A stretch of DNA of 64,000 bases from Shouchella oshimensis (GCF_002019765.1 NZ_KV917380.1:300707-364706), one strand, 5' to 3'; counted from the first letter of the stretch, positions 35,895-45,803 are shown. Made by a program: numbers and translations. The notes: a model not told the origin generated them from the letters alone.

Positions 35895-37283
35895 TTGATA
35901 CAGAAGAAATTAGTGAAAGGGTACAGTGTGATAGGAGGACTCATGATCTTGTTTGGTGTACTCGTTACATTTTTCATGAGAACAACGAACCAAACGTTAG
36001 AGCAACTTTCGGGGGAAGTAGGAAGTGAACACGTGGAGCAATTAACAACGTTGCAACAATCAATATCCATACAGCTGCTATTTATGTGGGGCGTTCTTGT
36101 CGCGTTCATCATCATCGGTGCATGGATAGCGAGACATCAAGCTCGTATGATTCTTGTTCCATTAAAGCGTCTAGTGAGAAGAGCAAATCAACTAGCAACA
36201 GGTGATTTCTCACACAAACCTCTTCCGATAGTTGGTGAGGATGAATTTGCTCATTTTACTCATGCGTTTAATCAGATGACGGAAGAATTAAAAAGAACAA
36301 TGGAAAGAGCATCTACTGTAGCGCAAACCCTTATTTCTTCTACCACTTACCTGACAGACCAGTCTAACAAAACGTTACAATCTGCCGCTTCTATTGAAAA
36401 AGGAAATCAAAGAATGATGCATGCGGTACAAGACCAAGTACGAACGTCTCAAGAAAGTGTACGTTCTACAGATGATCTTTCAGAAAAGGTGGAACACATA
36501 ACAATAGCGTTGGCAGCCGCTGAAAATGCGACAGAATCGGTGCGGAACCTTGTTGAGGATGGAAACAAAAAGGCAAATGATTCCACCTCATACATGGGAG
36601 CGATTGCAGAAAATAATAAACGCACATATGAAGTGGTTCATCATCTGTATGAGCGCTCAAAGCGCTTGTATGAAACGGTACAAACTGTCTCTGCAATAGC
36701 GAACCAAACAAACTTACTGGCACTAAACGCAGAAATTGAAGCAGCACATGCAGGGGAACAAGGGAGGGGATTTGCAGTAGTAGCAGAAGAAGTGAGAAAG
36801 TTAGCGGCTGAATCGCAAGTAGCGGCAAGCCAAATGGGAACCGTTATTGAAACGGTTCAAGGAGATGTTCAAACTGTGCTAGATGAAGTGAGCCGTGGGA
36901 ACGAAGGTATACAGCATGGTCTGACAGCTAATACAGAAGTCGAAACGATATTAGGGGAGATTCATTTAGCGTGTACTGGCTTAAATCGTGATATTTATTC
37001 TGTTTCTTCTTCTACTCAATCAATTGCTTTTAGTACACTAGCGTTAGTAGAGCAAATCGATTCGTTAAAAAAAGCAAGTGAAGCGAGTGGAGAAGAATCA
37101 AAAAATGGCGTGGCGTTAGCGGATGAACAAGTAGGCATAATGGAAGAGGTCATTAAAAAAGTAAAGACGATTGAGGTGGCGGTGGAAGAGCTTTCGAGGG
37201 TGACAACATTACTAAAAAAGACATCGACAGAAGAGAGTGAAGAAAAAGAAAACGTTAATAATGAGATTTACCATAGCGCTTAA
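35895..37283 (+). CDS. Methyl-accepting chemotaxis protein
   Basis: 462 residues. Two membrane segments (about 10-29 and 60-82) enclose an outer loop of only some 30 residues, so ligands are probably sensed in the membrane or indirectly. A HAMP linker follows, then a long coiled coil with the highly conserved hairpin tip [38 protein letters not shown] (shown in part: [16 protein letters not shown]). It signals to CheA/CheW. It starts at a TTG after AAGGAGGA. Confidence 0.9.
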   Translation: MIQKKLVKGYSVIGGLMILFGVLVTFFMRTTNQTLEQLSGEVGSEHVEQLTTLQQSISIQLLFMWGVLVAFIIIGAWIARHQARMILVPLKRLVRRANQLATGDFSHKPLPIVGEDEFAHFTHAFNQMTEELKRTMERASTVAQTLISSTTYLTDQSNKTLQSAASIEKGNQRMMHAVQDQVRTSQESVRSTDDLSEKVEHITIALAAAENATESVRNLVEDGNKKANDSTSYMGAIAENNKRTYEVVHHLYERSKRLYETVQTVSAIANQTNLLALNAEIEAAHAGEQGRGFAVVAEEVRKLAAESQVAASQMGTVIETVQGDVQTVLDEVSRGNEGIQHGLTANTEVETILGEIHLACTGLNRDIYSVSSSTQSIAFSTLALVEQIDSLKKASEASGEESKNGVALADEQVGIMEEVIKKVKTIEVAVEELSRVTTLLKKTSTEESEEKENVNNEIYHSA

Positions 37284-37343
37284 AGACAAGAAGCTGTATA
37301 ATGATTCATTATTGCTTATTATTATCCGGTCGGAGGACTATTT

Positions 37344-38696
37344 ATGAATAACGTAACAGTTAAAAATGCATTAATGTTTATCATTCCGTCTATACTTGGA
37401 ATTTTTCTATTTATGACACCAATCCCTATTGATACAGAGGACGGTCGATCTGTACAGCTACCCGTCATGTTTGCTTCTGATTTCTTAATGGAGTTGCTAT
37501 CGGTTGAGGTTATTACGATTATTGTAACCATACTTCTCATTGTGACAGCTATTGTTTCTATCATTGCCACTCGTGTGAAAAACCAAAGCCAAACGGAGTC
37601 ATTTTGGATAAGTATCTTTGCGACATCACCTGTTTGGATAGTCGTCCGAATTGTAGGGGCAATTCTAGCCATTCTTGTGTTTATGAACGTTGGGCCCGAA
37701 TTCTTAATTTCGGAAGATACAGGGCAGTTATTGTTAACAGACTTACTTCCTTTCCTTTTTTCAATCTTTTTGTTTGCAGGGTTGCTTTTACCATTGCTAC
37801 TGAACTTTGGGTTAATGGAATTCTTTGGCTCATTATTAAAAAACGTCATGAGACCGCTGTTCCGTCTACCAGGTCGCGCTTCGATTGATTCAATGGCTTC
37901 TTGGGTCGGGGATGGTACTGTAGGTATTATGATGTCAAGTAATCAGTATGAATCAGGTAAGTATACAGCGAGAGAAGCTGCTATCGTTGCTACTGCCTTT
38001 TCTGTTGTTTCCATTACGTTTAGTATTTCGATATTAGGTCGATTAGGGATTTCTCATTTGTTCTGGCAATTCTTTTTAACATTATTTATTGCAGGATTTG
38101 TAGCGGCAGTGATTACGCCAAGGATTCCACCGTTATCGCGTAAAGCCAATACGTATATTGATGGTAGCGAAGGTCAAGAAGAGCCAAAAGAAAAAAACGT
38201 CGTAAAAAATGGCTTTGCTCAGGCATCCTTACGTGCTGAAGAAAGTTTTAAGCAAGGGAACAATATTCAAACAGGTGTAAAAACAGTATTTGACTTATGG
38301 TTTGGCGTTTTGCCTGTTGTTATGGCAATTGGTACAATTGCAGCAGGTGTGGCTAATTTCACACCAGTCTTTGAATGGTTAGCGATACCGTTCGTACCGA
38401 TCTTGGAATGGATGAACGTGCCAGAAGCGGCTGCGGCTAGCCAAACCCTTTTAATTGGGTTTGCTGATATGTTATTGCCTGCTATCTTGGCAGAGTCCTT
38501 TGGCATTACAAGTGAATTAACGTTGTTTGTTATTGCGACGTTGTCTGTATCCCAGCTCATTTATATGTCAGAAACAGGTGGCGTTCTTGTTGCCTCTAAA
38601 ATACCGATTACTTTTCTAGATGCTGTTTTGATCTTCTTGGTTCGAACCATTATTACGTTACCAATTATTGTGTTAATGGGGCATTTGCTTTTATAA
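37344..38696 (+). CDS. YjiH family transporter
   Basis: 450 residues with about eleven hydrophobic segments in the arrangement of nucleoside-recognition (Gate) domain proteins; features are the SWVGDGTVGIMMSSNQYESG stretch near residue 185 and the late MSETGGVLVASKIP. A charged cytoplasmic loop (about 260-315) separates two halves. YjiH members are linked to uptake of amino acids or nucleosides; the substrate here is unknown. Single-gene unit, 60 bases after the chemotaxis receptor. Confidence 0.8.
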   Translation: MNNVTVKNALMFIIPSILGIFLFMTPIPIDTEDGRSVQLPVMFASDFLMELLSVEVITIIVTILLIVTAIVSIIATRVKNQSQTESFWISIFATSPVWIVVRIVGAILAILVFMNVGPEFLISEDTGQLLLTDLLPFLFSIFLFAGLLLPLLLNFGLMEFFGSLLKNVMRPLFRLPGRASIDSMASWVGDGTVGIMMSSNQYESGKYTAREAAIVATAFSVVSITFSISILGRLGISHLFWQFFLTLFIAGFVAAVITPRIPPLSRKANTYIDGSEGQEEPKEKNVVKNGFAQASLRAEESFKQGNNIQTGVKTVFDLWFGVLPVVMAIGTIAAGVANFTPVFEWLAIPFVPILEWMNVPEAAAASQTLLIGFADMLLPAILAESFGITSELTLFVIATLSVSQLIYMSETGGVLVASKIPITFLDAVLIFLVRTIITLPIIVLMGHLLL

Positions 38697-38702
38697 GACA
38701 GG

Positions 38703-38735
38703 GAACTGGCGGATCGCGTCAGTTCTCTTCTGTTT
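38703..38735 (+). terminator. Weak terminator after YjiH
   Basis: GAACTGGCG pairs loosely with CGCGTCAGTTC, followed by TCTTCTGTTTG; the T-tract is broken. Confidence 0.45.
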
Positions 38736-38794
38736 GTCAACGTATGCGGAGAGGCGTATGATTGAAGGAAATCGGATAGCAAAGGAGTAAACAG

Positions 38795-39496
38795 ATGACG
38801 ATTTTACAGAACGATTGGCACGACTATGTCGGTCAAGAGTTTTCTAAAGAGTATTATATCCAGCTACGGGAATTTTTGAAGCACGAATATGCAAATGAAG
38901 TGGTGTATCCACCTATGCATGATTTATTTAATGCGCTTCATCTTACTCCTTATAAAGACGTAAAGGTGGTTATTCTTGGTCAAGATCCTTACCATGGACC
39001 AAATCAAGCTCATGGATTAAGCTTTTCCGTTAAGCCTGATGTAAAAACACCGCCTTCTTTAAAAAATATGTATAAAGAGTTAGAAGAGGATATCGGTTGT
39101 CAACCACCTACGCACGGTTATTTAGAGTCCTGGGCGAAGCAAGGTGTATTGTTATTAAATACTGTGCTATCCGTTCGTCAAAAGCAACCAGGTTCTCACC
39201 AAGGGAAAGGATGGGAAGCTTTCACAAATAACGTCATTGCGACGCTAAACGAACGAGAGAAACCAGTAGCTTTTGTATTGTGGGGAAAGCATGCACAAGC
39301 AAAATTAGCGTTAGTTGATGAGAACAAGCATTTTATTGTCCAATCGCCACACCCGAGTCCGTTTTCGGCCCATAGAGGTTTTTTTGGAAGTCGCCCATTT
39401 TCAAAAATCAATAAGTGGCTTACGTCGATGGACGAGACACCTATTGATTGGCAACTGCCGTTAACGATTGAAGGGAAAGGATCAAATGGGGAGTAA
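38795..39496 (+). CDS. ung: Uracil-DNA glycosylase
   Basis: 233 residues, family 1 UDG. The water-activating GQDPYHGP has Asp64; the second catalytic motif [18 protein letters not shown] has His186. It removes uracil from DNA to start base-excision repair. The length is the usual one. It overlaps the AbrB-type gene by 11 bases and belongs to the ywd block conserved in B. subtilis. Confidence 0.95.
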   Translation: MTILQNDWHDYVGQEFSKEYYIQLREFLKHEYANEVVYPPMHDLFNALHLTPYKDVKVVILGQDPYHGPNQAHGLSFSVKPDVKTPPSLKNMYKELEEDIGCQPPTHGYLESWAKQGVLLLNTVLSVRQKQPGSHQGKGWEAFTNNVIATLNEREKPVAFVLWGKHAQAKLALVDENKHFIVQSPHPSPFSAHRGFFGSRPFSKINKWLTSMDETPIDWQLPLTIEGKGSNGE

Positions 39497-40520
39497 GCTG
39501 CTTTTTTTTACCACTTCGTTTCTAATCGGTTGGTTTTTCCAATGGGTAGGGCTACCAGCTGGGTGGTTGCTGGGTGCCTTGTTAACAGGAATGGTTTGGT
39601 CTTTTTTCATAGATAAGCTCATCTTTCGAAGCGAATTGTTTACGTTATCCCTTGCTCTAGTTGGTGTGGTAATTGGGTTTATGGTTGTTCCAGAAGAGGT
39701 TTGGGCATATCGAACACTATTACCGGCTTTCCTGTTATCATTAGTACTCACTCTTATTGGTGGCATTGCTCTTGGGAAGCTGTTTGGTAAATGGACGAAG
39801 CTTGAAGGGAATACAGCTTTCTTTTGTTGTTTACCAGGAGGCGCATCAGAAGTGATTGCGCTTAGTGAACGGTACCAGGCTGACCAGCGAATTGTTGCTG
39901 CATTTCATACAGCACGCATTACCTTATTTGTGTTTTCAGTGCCCCTTATCGTTGGTGTTGGTTCAAGGGCCAATGCTGTACCTATAATAGAAGAGCCACA
40001 AGGGCTGTGGGCGGATGGAGGGTTGATTGGGCTAGCCTTCGGTTTAGCTATTCTGGTGTTCTTTCTTAGTCGTTTTCTTTCTTTTCCAGGTGCGCCAATG
40101 TTTGTTGCGATTCTGTTTGGCTTTACTGCTCATCAACTTGCTGTTCCAGACTATGCTATGCCAAACGTTGTAATGGGGATGGCACAAGTGTTAATTGGTT
40201 CGTTGATCGGAATGAGGTTTGACCGGAAAACAGTGAAAGAATTAAAGCGAATTGGTGGAGCTAGTGCGTTGACACTTTTGTTGTATGTCTTAATGAGTAT
40301 TGGATTGGCTTTAATTTTTTTCGTTTTAAGCCCGCTCCCATTTTATACAACGTTGCTTGCTATTGTTCCGGCAGGAGCTGCTGAAATGGCATCTACCGCT
40401 GCGACATTACAGCTAGATGCAACCGTAGTGGCGACGTTGCAAATGTTACGAGTGCTTGGCCTGTTTCTAGCCTTACCTTTTTTATTAAAGTGGTTTGCGA
40501 AGAAACCAATAAAATCATAG
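39486..40520 (+). CDS. AbrB family membrane protein (COG3180)
   Basis: 344 residues with about nine hydrophobic segments in two repeated halves ([13 protein letters not shown] in the first and [12 protein letters not shown] in the second), as in the AbrB duplication family of putative transporters; it is unrelated to the DNA-binding AbrB. GGGAAAGGATC precedes the ATG at 39486, inside the end of ung. Substrate unknown. Confidence 0.78.
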   Translation: MGSKLLFFTTSFLIGWFFQWVGLPAGWLLGALLTGMVWSFFIDKLIFRSELFTLSLALVGVVIGFMVVPEEVWAYRTLLPAFLLSLVLTLIGGIALGKLFGKWTKLEGNTAFFCCLPGGASEVIALSERYQADQRIVAAFHTARITLFVFSVPLIVGVGSRANAVPIIEEPQGLWADGGLIGLAFGLAILVFFLSRFLSFPGAPMFVAILFGFTAHQLAVPDYAMPNVVMGMAQVLIGSLIGMRFDRKTVKELKRIGGASALTLLLYVLMSIGLALIFFVLSPLPFYTTLLAIVPAGAAEMASTAATLQLDATVVATLQMLRVLGLFLALPFLLKWFAKKPIKS

Positions 40521-40521
40521 C

Positions 40522-40562
40522 AAAACAGCTGCTTTTCGTATACGAAAAGCAGCTGTTTTTTT
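40522..40562. terminator. Perfect palindromic bidirectional terminator
   Basis: Nineteen bases (from AAAACAGCTG to TTCGTA) pair with nineteen (from TACGAA to CAGCTGTTTT) with no unpaired loop in DNA; T-runs on both sides serve the convergent AbrB-type and coat genes. Confidence 0.85.
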
Positions 40563-41199
40563 ACTGGATAGGTGTTTTTGGCTGTGGCATTGTTGCCTTT
40601 TGACCAATAACTGGCTGATACGCACTTGTCATAGCTTGGGCATCGCGGTCATTTAGCTGTGGAACTTGATAGTACTGATGCTTATTTTGGTACAGAAAAA
40701 TTTCATAGGCTAATTCTATAAAGTTCGGTACCGTGTCTGCTACAATTCGACGGACGATCGGGTTGGTGATCTCAGAAGCAGCCATTCCCATGAGTGATGC
40801 TTGTCCTTTAATTAAACCGAGCATATGGGCAGATAAACCCGCTTCTTTCACTTCTGAAATGTTGCGGTTTGGCTTTTTCGGTTGGCTTGGTGTAAGACCA
40901 AACTGAACATCATGTGAAAGGGTCATCTTGTATACACCTGTTGACTGGCTTGGTGGTTGCCCTGTGGAGAACGCTTGAGCAAGAACATTATACTGGCTTT
41001 CAATAAATGTATATTGACGATCCAGTAAAGAAATGAGCTCTTGGTCCGACATAAATGTGCGAAAGATCATATATTGATCAAGTACATTGATCATTCCAGC
41101 TATAATTTCATGACTGTCGAATAAATCATGTCCTCCGTGGTTTAACGTAGGAGCTACCTGTGAAGAGTTAACGTGTCCTGATGGTTGTTGATTCATCAT
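40561..41199 (-). CDS. Spore coat protein, CotF-like
   Basis: 212 residues. Two ferritin-like helical CotF segments span about 25-85 and 110-180 (for example ADTVPNFIELAYEIFLYQNKH in part ADTVPNFIELAYEI) between Pro/Gln-rich ends. CotF-type proteins are deposited in the spore coat. GGGGGCAT precedes two adjacent ATGs; either is possible. No sporulation promoter could be defined with confidence. Confidence 0.7.
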   Translation of the reverse strand: MMNQQPSGHVNSSQVAPTLNHGGHDLFDSHEIIAGMINVLDQYMIFRTFMSDQELISLLDRQYTFIESQYNVLAQAFSTGQPPSQSTGVYKMTLSHDVQFGLTPSQPKKPNRNISEVKEAGLSAHMLGLIKGQASLMGMAASEITNPIVRRIVADTVPNFIELAYEIFLYQNKHQYYQVPQLNDRDAQAMTSAYQPVIGQKATMPQPKTPIQ

Positions 41200-41294
41200 T
41201 TAAATGCCCCCTATTCGAAAATGTGTTGATCAAGCCGAGTATAGTGTATGTATCCAAAACGAATCCTATGTTGGTCAAAAAAAGGAAGAAAGAC

Positions 41295-41345
41295 TGTCAG
41301 ATAAACTGACGGACTTATGGAACAATTTCGACATCCGCTTATAAT
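41295..41345 (+). promoter_or_regulatory. amt promoter with TnrA-like box
   Basis: TGTCAGATAAACTGACG (41295-41311) fits TGTNAN7TNACA except the last base. TATAAT at 41340-41345 is a perfect -10 with no good -35, as in activator-dependent promoters. The box centre is about 49 bases before the expected start at 41352, where TnrA activates. Confidence 0.75.
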
Positions 41346-41385
41346 GACCATATAGATAAACCATTTTATACGAGGGGGATTGTAG

Positions 41386-42666
41386 ATGAGTGGAGATGAA
41401 GCATTGGTATTAGTAGATAATTTATGGCTAACGGTTGCCGCCGTCCTAGTTCTATTAATGCAAGGGGGATTTATTCTTCTTGAGGCAGGCTCTACCCGAA
41501 TGAAGAATGCGGGTCATATTGCTGGAAAGACCATTTTTACAGTAGGGGTCGCCTCGTTAGTATTCTGGGCAGTGGGTTACGGATTTATTTATGGAGAAGG
41601 AAATGCAATTATAGGTCTTTCTAATTTCTTTTATGGTAGTGCGACGGATGGAATTGGTTCTGTCGATTTCTTTTTTCAATTAACGTTTGCAGCAATTGCT
41701 TTAACGATTGCCTTTGGTGGATTCGCTGAAAGAGGGAAGCTTGCGGCTTACGCAATTTTTGCGGTTCTATTTTCAGCATTTGTCTATCCGTTAGTGGCAC
41801 ACTGGATTTGGTCTGATCAGGGATGGCTTGCTGATTTAGGGAAGCAAGACTTTGCAGGCTCAACAGTTGTTCACTTAACAGGTGCAATGGCAGCTCTTGC
41901 TGCGACAATCCTATTAAAGCCTCGCCTCGGTAAATATGGTAAAAACGGAAAAGTAAACGATTTATCTGGACATAACCAGGTGTATACGGCTTTAGGTGTA
42001 TTGATCCTTTGGGTTGGTTGGTTTGGTTTTAATGCAGGCTCAACAGGTGGGCTTGATGGAGCATTTTTTGGCTTTGTTGCCTTAAATACACAGCTAGCAG
42101 CAGGTGCAGGAACGATTGCAGCATTATTCTTAGTTTGGGCAATGAGTGGCAAAGCCGATGTCCCAACAACGTTAAACGGAGCATTAGCCGGTCTTGTTGC
42201 TATTACTGCATCGTGTGCTTTCGTTGATCCTTGGGCTGCGGTTGTGATCGGTATGATCGGTGGACTAATAGTAGTAGTTAGTATGAGAATGTTTGACAAG
42301 TTAAAAATCGATGATCCTATTTTTGCGCTTAGTGTACACGGAGTGGCTGGTGTCTGGGGCACGCTTTCGACAGGTTTTTTTGCTACACCTGAGCTTGCAG
42401 CATTAAACGGTGGTCGAGCTGGCTTATTCTATGGTGGAGGAATTGATCAATTAGGCGTGCAAGCCTTAAGCGTTGTAGTATGTGCTGCGTTTGCATTTGG
42501 TGCTTCTTACGTCTTACTTCTCCTTACAAAGAGTCTTGTTGGCGGTACACTGCGTGTAACAGAAGAAGAAGAAATTCTTGGTCTAGATATGAGTGAACAC
42601 GGTTCATACGGCTATCCTGAGAATGTTCAGCAAGAACAAGAACGTTCTTCGAATATAGGCTCATAA
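41386..42666 (+). CDS. Ammonium transporter
   Basis: 426 residues, eleven membrane segments. Channel residues are present: VVHLTGAMAAL (pore His) and LSVHGVAGVWGT (twin His), with NAGSTGG and GGFAERGK. It imports ammonia or ammonium at low concentration. B. subtilis nrgA is followed by glnK (nrgB); here no PII gene follows and a DUF294 gene starts one base from the stop. A short cytoplasmic tail carries GYPENVQQEQERSS. Confidence 0.92.
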   Translation: MSGDEALVLVDNLWLTVAAVLVLLMQGGFILLEAGSTRMKNAGHIAGKTIFTVGVASLVFWAVGYGFIYGEGNAIIGLSNFFYGSATDGIGSVDFFFQLTFAAIALTIAFGGFAERGKLAAYAIFAVLFSAFVYPLVAHWIWSDQGWLADLGKQDFAGSTVVHLTGAMAALAATILLKPRLGKYGKNGKVNDLSGHNQVYTALGVLILWVGWFGFNAGSTGGLDGAFFGFVALNTQLAAGAGTIAALFLVWAMSGKADVPTTLNGALAGLVAITASCAFVDPWAAVVIGMIGGLIVVVSMRMFDKLKIDDPIFALSVHGVAGVWGTLSTGFFATPELAALNGGRAGLFYGGGIDQLGVQALSVVVCAAFAFGASYVLLLLTKSLVGGTLRVTEEEEILGLDMSEHGSYGYPENVQQEQERSSNIGS

Positions 42667-43562
42667 TGGTGGAGATATCAGAATTAATGAAGCAGCGTTT
42701 AAATCAGCAAGAACAGCAACGTAAGGATGCTTTACAAGTTGCTTTAGATAAGACGACGAAGGAGCTGGGAAAAATCCCTGCTCCCTTTGCGTTTTTCTTT
42801 ATGGGCAGTGCCGGAAGAGAGGAACAGCTCTATCAAACCGATCAAGATCATGGCATCATTTACGATGGAGAAGAAGCGTGTCAACGATACTTTCTTACTT
42901 TAGGGGAAGAGATCGTTAAAGCACTTGAAGATAAGGGATATGAAAGGTGTGAAGGAGGGGTTATGGCCTCAACTAAACGCTGGTGTCGATCCTATAAGGA
43001 ATGGAATGAACAACTTGACTTTTGGATAAAAGAAAATCAATTTGAGCATGTCCGCTATTTATTAACGTTTTTTGATTCTAGAACGGTGTTAGGTGACAGT
43101 CAGTGGCTCACCCACCTAAAGCAACGTCTTTTTTTAGAGATAAAGGAAGGGCGCATACCGATGAGTCGCTTTACGGAAAATACAGGTAGAATTCCTAAAG
43201 GATTGAATGGATTTGGACAATTGTTGGAAGAACAGTATGGTGAATACCAAGGAACAATCAATTTAAAAGAACAGGTGCTCTTTCCTTATGTGAACGGGAT
43301 GCGATTACTTGCCTTGCAGGAAGGAATTGATGCGGCTTCAACATTGGAACGTATGCAGCAAAGTGCGTTTATCAATAGTGAGCAACACGTAATGGCATCT
43401 TTTTTAGAGATCCAAACTAAACGTGTGCTATGGGGAGAGAATCATGGAACATTTACACATGTTTTTCCGGAAACCCTTACAAAAGAAGAGCGGAAATTCC
43501 TTAAAAAATGTATTCGAGAAGGACGATCATTTTATCGGAGCATTCAACAAAATCATGAATAG
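42666..43562 (+). CDS. DUF294 nucleotidyltransferase-like protein
   Basis: 298 residues. The motif GSAGREEQLYQTDQDHG (residues 47-63) has the G-S, E and the D-x-D metal-ligand pattern (Asp59, Asp61) of the GlnD-like nucleotidyltransferase fold; the C-terminal half is the helical DUF294_C region (about 155-290). It lacks the CBS or cyclic-nucleotide domains often found in front of this pair in other bacteria. It starts in TAATG with the transporter stop, so it is translationally coupled. It may modify a protein with a nucleotide in response to nitrogen; that is a guess. Confidence 0.8.
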   Translation: MVEISELMKQRLNQQEQQRKDALQVALDKTTKELGKIPAPFAFFFMGSAGREEQLYQTDQDHGIIYDGEEACQRYFLTLGEEIVKALEDKGYERCEGGVMASTKRWCRSYKEWNEQLDFWIKENQFEHVRYLLTFFDSRTVLGDSQWLTHLKQRLFLEIKEGRIPMSRFTENTGRIPKGLNGFGQLLEEQYGEYQGTINLKEQVLFPYVNGMRLLALQEGIDAASTLERMQQSAFINSEQHVMASFLEIQTKRVLWGENHGTFTHVFPETLTKEERKFLKKCIREGRSFYRSIQQNHE

Positions 43563-43574
43563 GCGTGTGGTAGT

Positions 43575-44288
43575 ATGAACTTAATAACGATCATGCGGCA
43601 AATCTCGGCTAGATTCACTCCAGGTGTTTCGTCTTCAAGTGCAGATCAAGCAAGTCAAATGGCGCGTTTTCGTCAGTATCAAAAGGAAGCGCAAAAGGAT
43701 GTGCTGGATGAACCACTGCGTGAATTACCAATGGTGGTTTTTGACTTAGAGACAAGTGGGTTTCAGCCAGATTATGGTGACTCGATTCTTTCAATCGGAG
43801 CGGTGAAAATTAAAGGTTCTTCCATTTTACATGAACATTTCTATAAAACCATTAAGCCAAAACAGACGCCTTCTGCAGAAATTTTACAACTAACCGGTTT
43901 GACTACTGCAGAGTTAGAACAATCAGAAGCGTTAAAGGACGTTTTACTGGCTTTCTACCAGTTTGTTGGTTCCTCTACTCTTATTGCTCATCATGCTGCC
44001 CATGAACGACGGTTTATGCGCCACGCAACGTGGCATGAACTCGGTCGAACGTTCACCCATCGTTTAATTGATACATCTTTTCTGACGCAACTTACAGCAG
44101 CGCATCAGTCGTTTGAACAGTTAGAAGAGTGGTGTCATGCATACGATATTGCGGTAGGGAATCGACATCATGCTCTTGCAGATGCCCACATGGCTGCACA
44201 ATTATGGGTGAAGCATCTAGTGGTTGCCGATCATGCAGGTTATGCAACACTATCTGACTTATACAAAGCCCTTGCGGCTAAAAAGTAA
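43575..44288 (+). CDS. DnaQ-type 3'-5' exonuclease (DEDDh)
   Basis: 237 residues. ExoI is VVFDLETSG (Asp57, Glu59) near residue 57 after a 50-residue helical lead, ExoII is IAHHAAHERRFM, where the usual Asp is replaced by Glu, and ExoIII is HHALADAHMAA (His and Asp). It should act on single-stranded ends or small nucleic acids. DUF294 proteins and DnaQ-like exonucleases are found together in many bacteria. It follows the DUF294 gene by 12 bases. Confidence 0.85.
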   Translation: MNLITIMRQISARFTPGVSSSSADQASQMARFRQYQKEAQKDVLDEPLRELPMVVFDLETSGFQPDYGDSILSIGAVKIKGSSILHEHFYKTIKPKQTPSAEILQLTGLTTAELEQSEALKDVLLAFYQFVGSSTLIAHHAAHERRFMRHATWHELGRTFTHRLIDTSFLTQLTAAHQSFEQLEEWCHAYDIAVGNRHHALADAHMAAQLWVKHLVVADHAGYATLSDLYKALAAKK

Positions 44289-44352
44289 CCACACTCTCGC
44301 ATTGAACGGCTGAAGCGTGCTATCATAGAGCTGTGTTCGAAAGGAGGACACT

Positions 44353-44646
44353 ATGCTCATTAAAGTTGAACATCTTATTGAACAAATGGAAAGACAAATA
44401 GAAAAGATGAAAGGAGCGGCAAGCAGGGACAGCTGGATAGATGTAAAAGAAGCGGCATCCGTTATTGAAAGTTACTGTCATGTGATAAAAGGCAGTCAGC
44501 AAGTAGATGAACCACTTCAAACATCAACACTGCAAAAGCCAGTTGTGCAATCTCCTGTTCAACCGCCTCCACAAAAACCAGTACTCAAACAGTCAACGAC
44601 AGAAGCAGATGAGCGAGAAGAAAAACGAAATTTGCTTGATTTTTAG
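44353..44646 (+). CDS. YwdI family protein (DUF5327)
   Basis: 97 residues. A helical domain with VEHLIEQMERQIEKMKGAAS and WIDVKEAASVIESYCHV (to about residue 56) is followed by a Pro/Gln-rich linker and the basic-acidic end EEKRNLLDF. It reads like B. subtilis YwdI, of unknown function, and stands in the same neighbourhood (ung, ywdI, ywdK, gerQ). AAAGGAGG precedes the ATG. Confidence 0.75.
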   Translation: MLIKVEHLIEQMERQIEKMKGAASRDSWIDVKEAASVIESYCHVIKGSQQVDEPLQTSTLQKPVVQSPVQPPPQKPVLKQSTTEADEREEKRNLLDF

Positions 44647-44657
44647 ACAAAATGGAC

Positions 44658-44697
44658 AAAAGGCGATTATCCTTAAATGGATGGTCGCCTTTTTTTC
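44658..44697 (+). terminator. Terminator of ywdI
   Basis: AAAAGGCGA with inner TATCC pairs with GGATG and TCGCCTTTT, followed by Ts. Confidence 0.78.
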
Positions 44698-44710
44698 AAA
44701 CACAGGATAT

Positions 44711-45316
44711 TCAAGGCCGCCATTCAACAAGTACACCATAATTGTTTGATTCTACGTCTGGTAAATAGTCTTTTTCAATGCGAACAACGGTTAATCCTTG
44801 TTTTAACATAAAGGAAAGAACAGGGTCCGTTCTCTTACCTGCTTGTACACTCTCGACGTATTCTTCTATGGATAATGTTTGTGCATAGTGATGATAACCA
44901 GGTAATCGACTCCCCGCGGCATAGCGGTGCAACTGTAACGTTCGTACGGTTTCTTTTCTTGCATCATAAAGGGCTTTTGCAATTCCAAGATTTCTGTACG
45001 TCGGATGTACACATAAATCAATTCCATACAACGTCTTACCATTAGGGTCATGGGTTTGCCGAATGGTTCCATTATCACTTATGTCACTCCAAGAATGAGA
45101 ATGGTCGGCAGCATTTGTTAACAGAGATGTAGCTGAACCGACGATGGTGTTATTGTATTCAGCAAGAAGGGCGCCTTCTGGAAAGGTGTCTACATGAGCT
45201 GAGATGTCATCTTTACTCCAAAGTTGTTCCCCTGGATAAGGCGGTGGAAATGCTTCTTTTTGGACTTGTAATAAACCATCAAAATCAGCTAAAGTATAAG
45301 GACGAACGCGTATCAT
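44711..45316 (-). CDS. GNAT family N-acetyltransferase
   Basis: 201 residues. The acetyl-CoA loop is in LCVHPTYRNLGIAKALYDARKE (R-x-x-G-I-x). The C-terminal half has a SIEEYVESVQAGKRTDPVLSF stretch. Substrate unknown. It is convergent with ywdI and divergent from ywdK. Confidence 0.8.
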   Translation of the reverse strand: MIRVRPYTLADFDGLLQVQKEAFPPPYPGEQLWSKDDISAHVDTFPEGALLAEYNNTIVGSATSLLTNAADHSHSWSDISDNGTIRQTHDPNGKTLYGIDLCVHPTYRNLGIAKALYDARKETVRTLQLHRYAAGSRLPGYHHYAQTLSIEEYVESVQAGKRTDPVLSFMLKQGLTVVRIEKDYLPDVESNNYGVLVEWRP

Positions 45317-45423
45317 ACCATTCCCTCCGAATTTCGTTTACCTTATCATAGCACGGGCTTGAATGGAACGCGATGGATGGGAATTTAACAGGAATGAGTG
45401 TTAAATGGAAGGAGTGCTCAAAT

Positions 45424-45798
45424 ATGGGAAAACTTTTTATTTTCATTGGTGCGATTGTCATGGCGCTAGCTGTAGCTATTGGTGCATTTGGCGCACACGG
45501 TTTGGAAGGGCGTATTAGCGAGCGGATGTTAAAAAATTACCAGACAGGTGTACAGTATCATATGATTCACGGTATCGGTTTATTGTTTGTAGGGGTACTG
45601 TCGGTAAAAATGCTCGGCAATCAAATGATTCATGGAGCAGGTTGGGCGTTTTTAATAGGTATTGTTCTTTTCTCGGGTAGCCTATACGTTATGGCGCTAA
45701 CAGGCATAACGAAGCTTGGTGCCATTACACCTATTGGCGGACTTGCTTTTATTGTTGGCTGGATATTGCTAGGAATTGCGGCTATGCGCCATTTTTAA
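45424..45798 (+). CDS. DUF423 membrane protein (YwdK-like)
   Basis: 124 residues with four hydrophobic segments. MALAVAIGAFGAHGLEGRI and the late PIGGLAFIVGWILLGIAA are typical of DUF423. B. subtilis YwdK is the same family and lies in the same place before gerQ (ywdL). GGAAGGAG precedes the ATG at 45424; a longer frame upstream lacks a better site. Function unknown. Confidence 0.82.
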   Translation: MGKLFIFIGAIVMALAVAIGAFGAHGLEGRISERMLKNYQTGVQYHMIHGIGLLFVGVLSVKMLGNQMIHGAGWAFLIGIVLFSGSLYVMALTGITKLGAITPIGGLAFIVGWILLGIAAMRHF

Positions 45799-45803
45799 AT
45801 AAG

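Noticed and set aside
44866-45078. Frame inside the GNAT gene
   Set aside because: It is a shifted reading on the same strand with no start signals.
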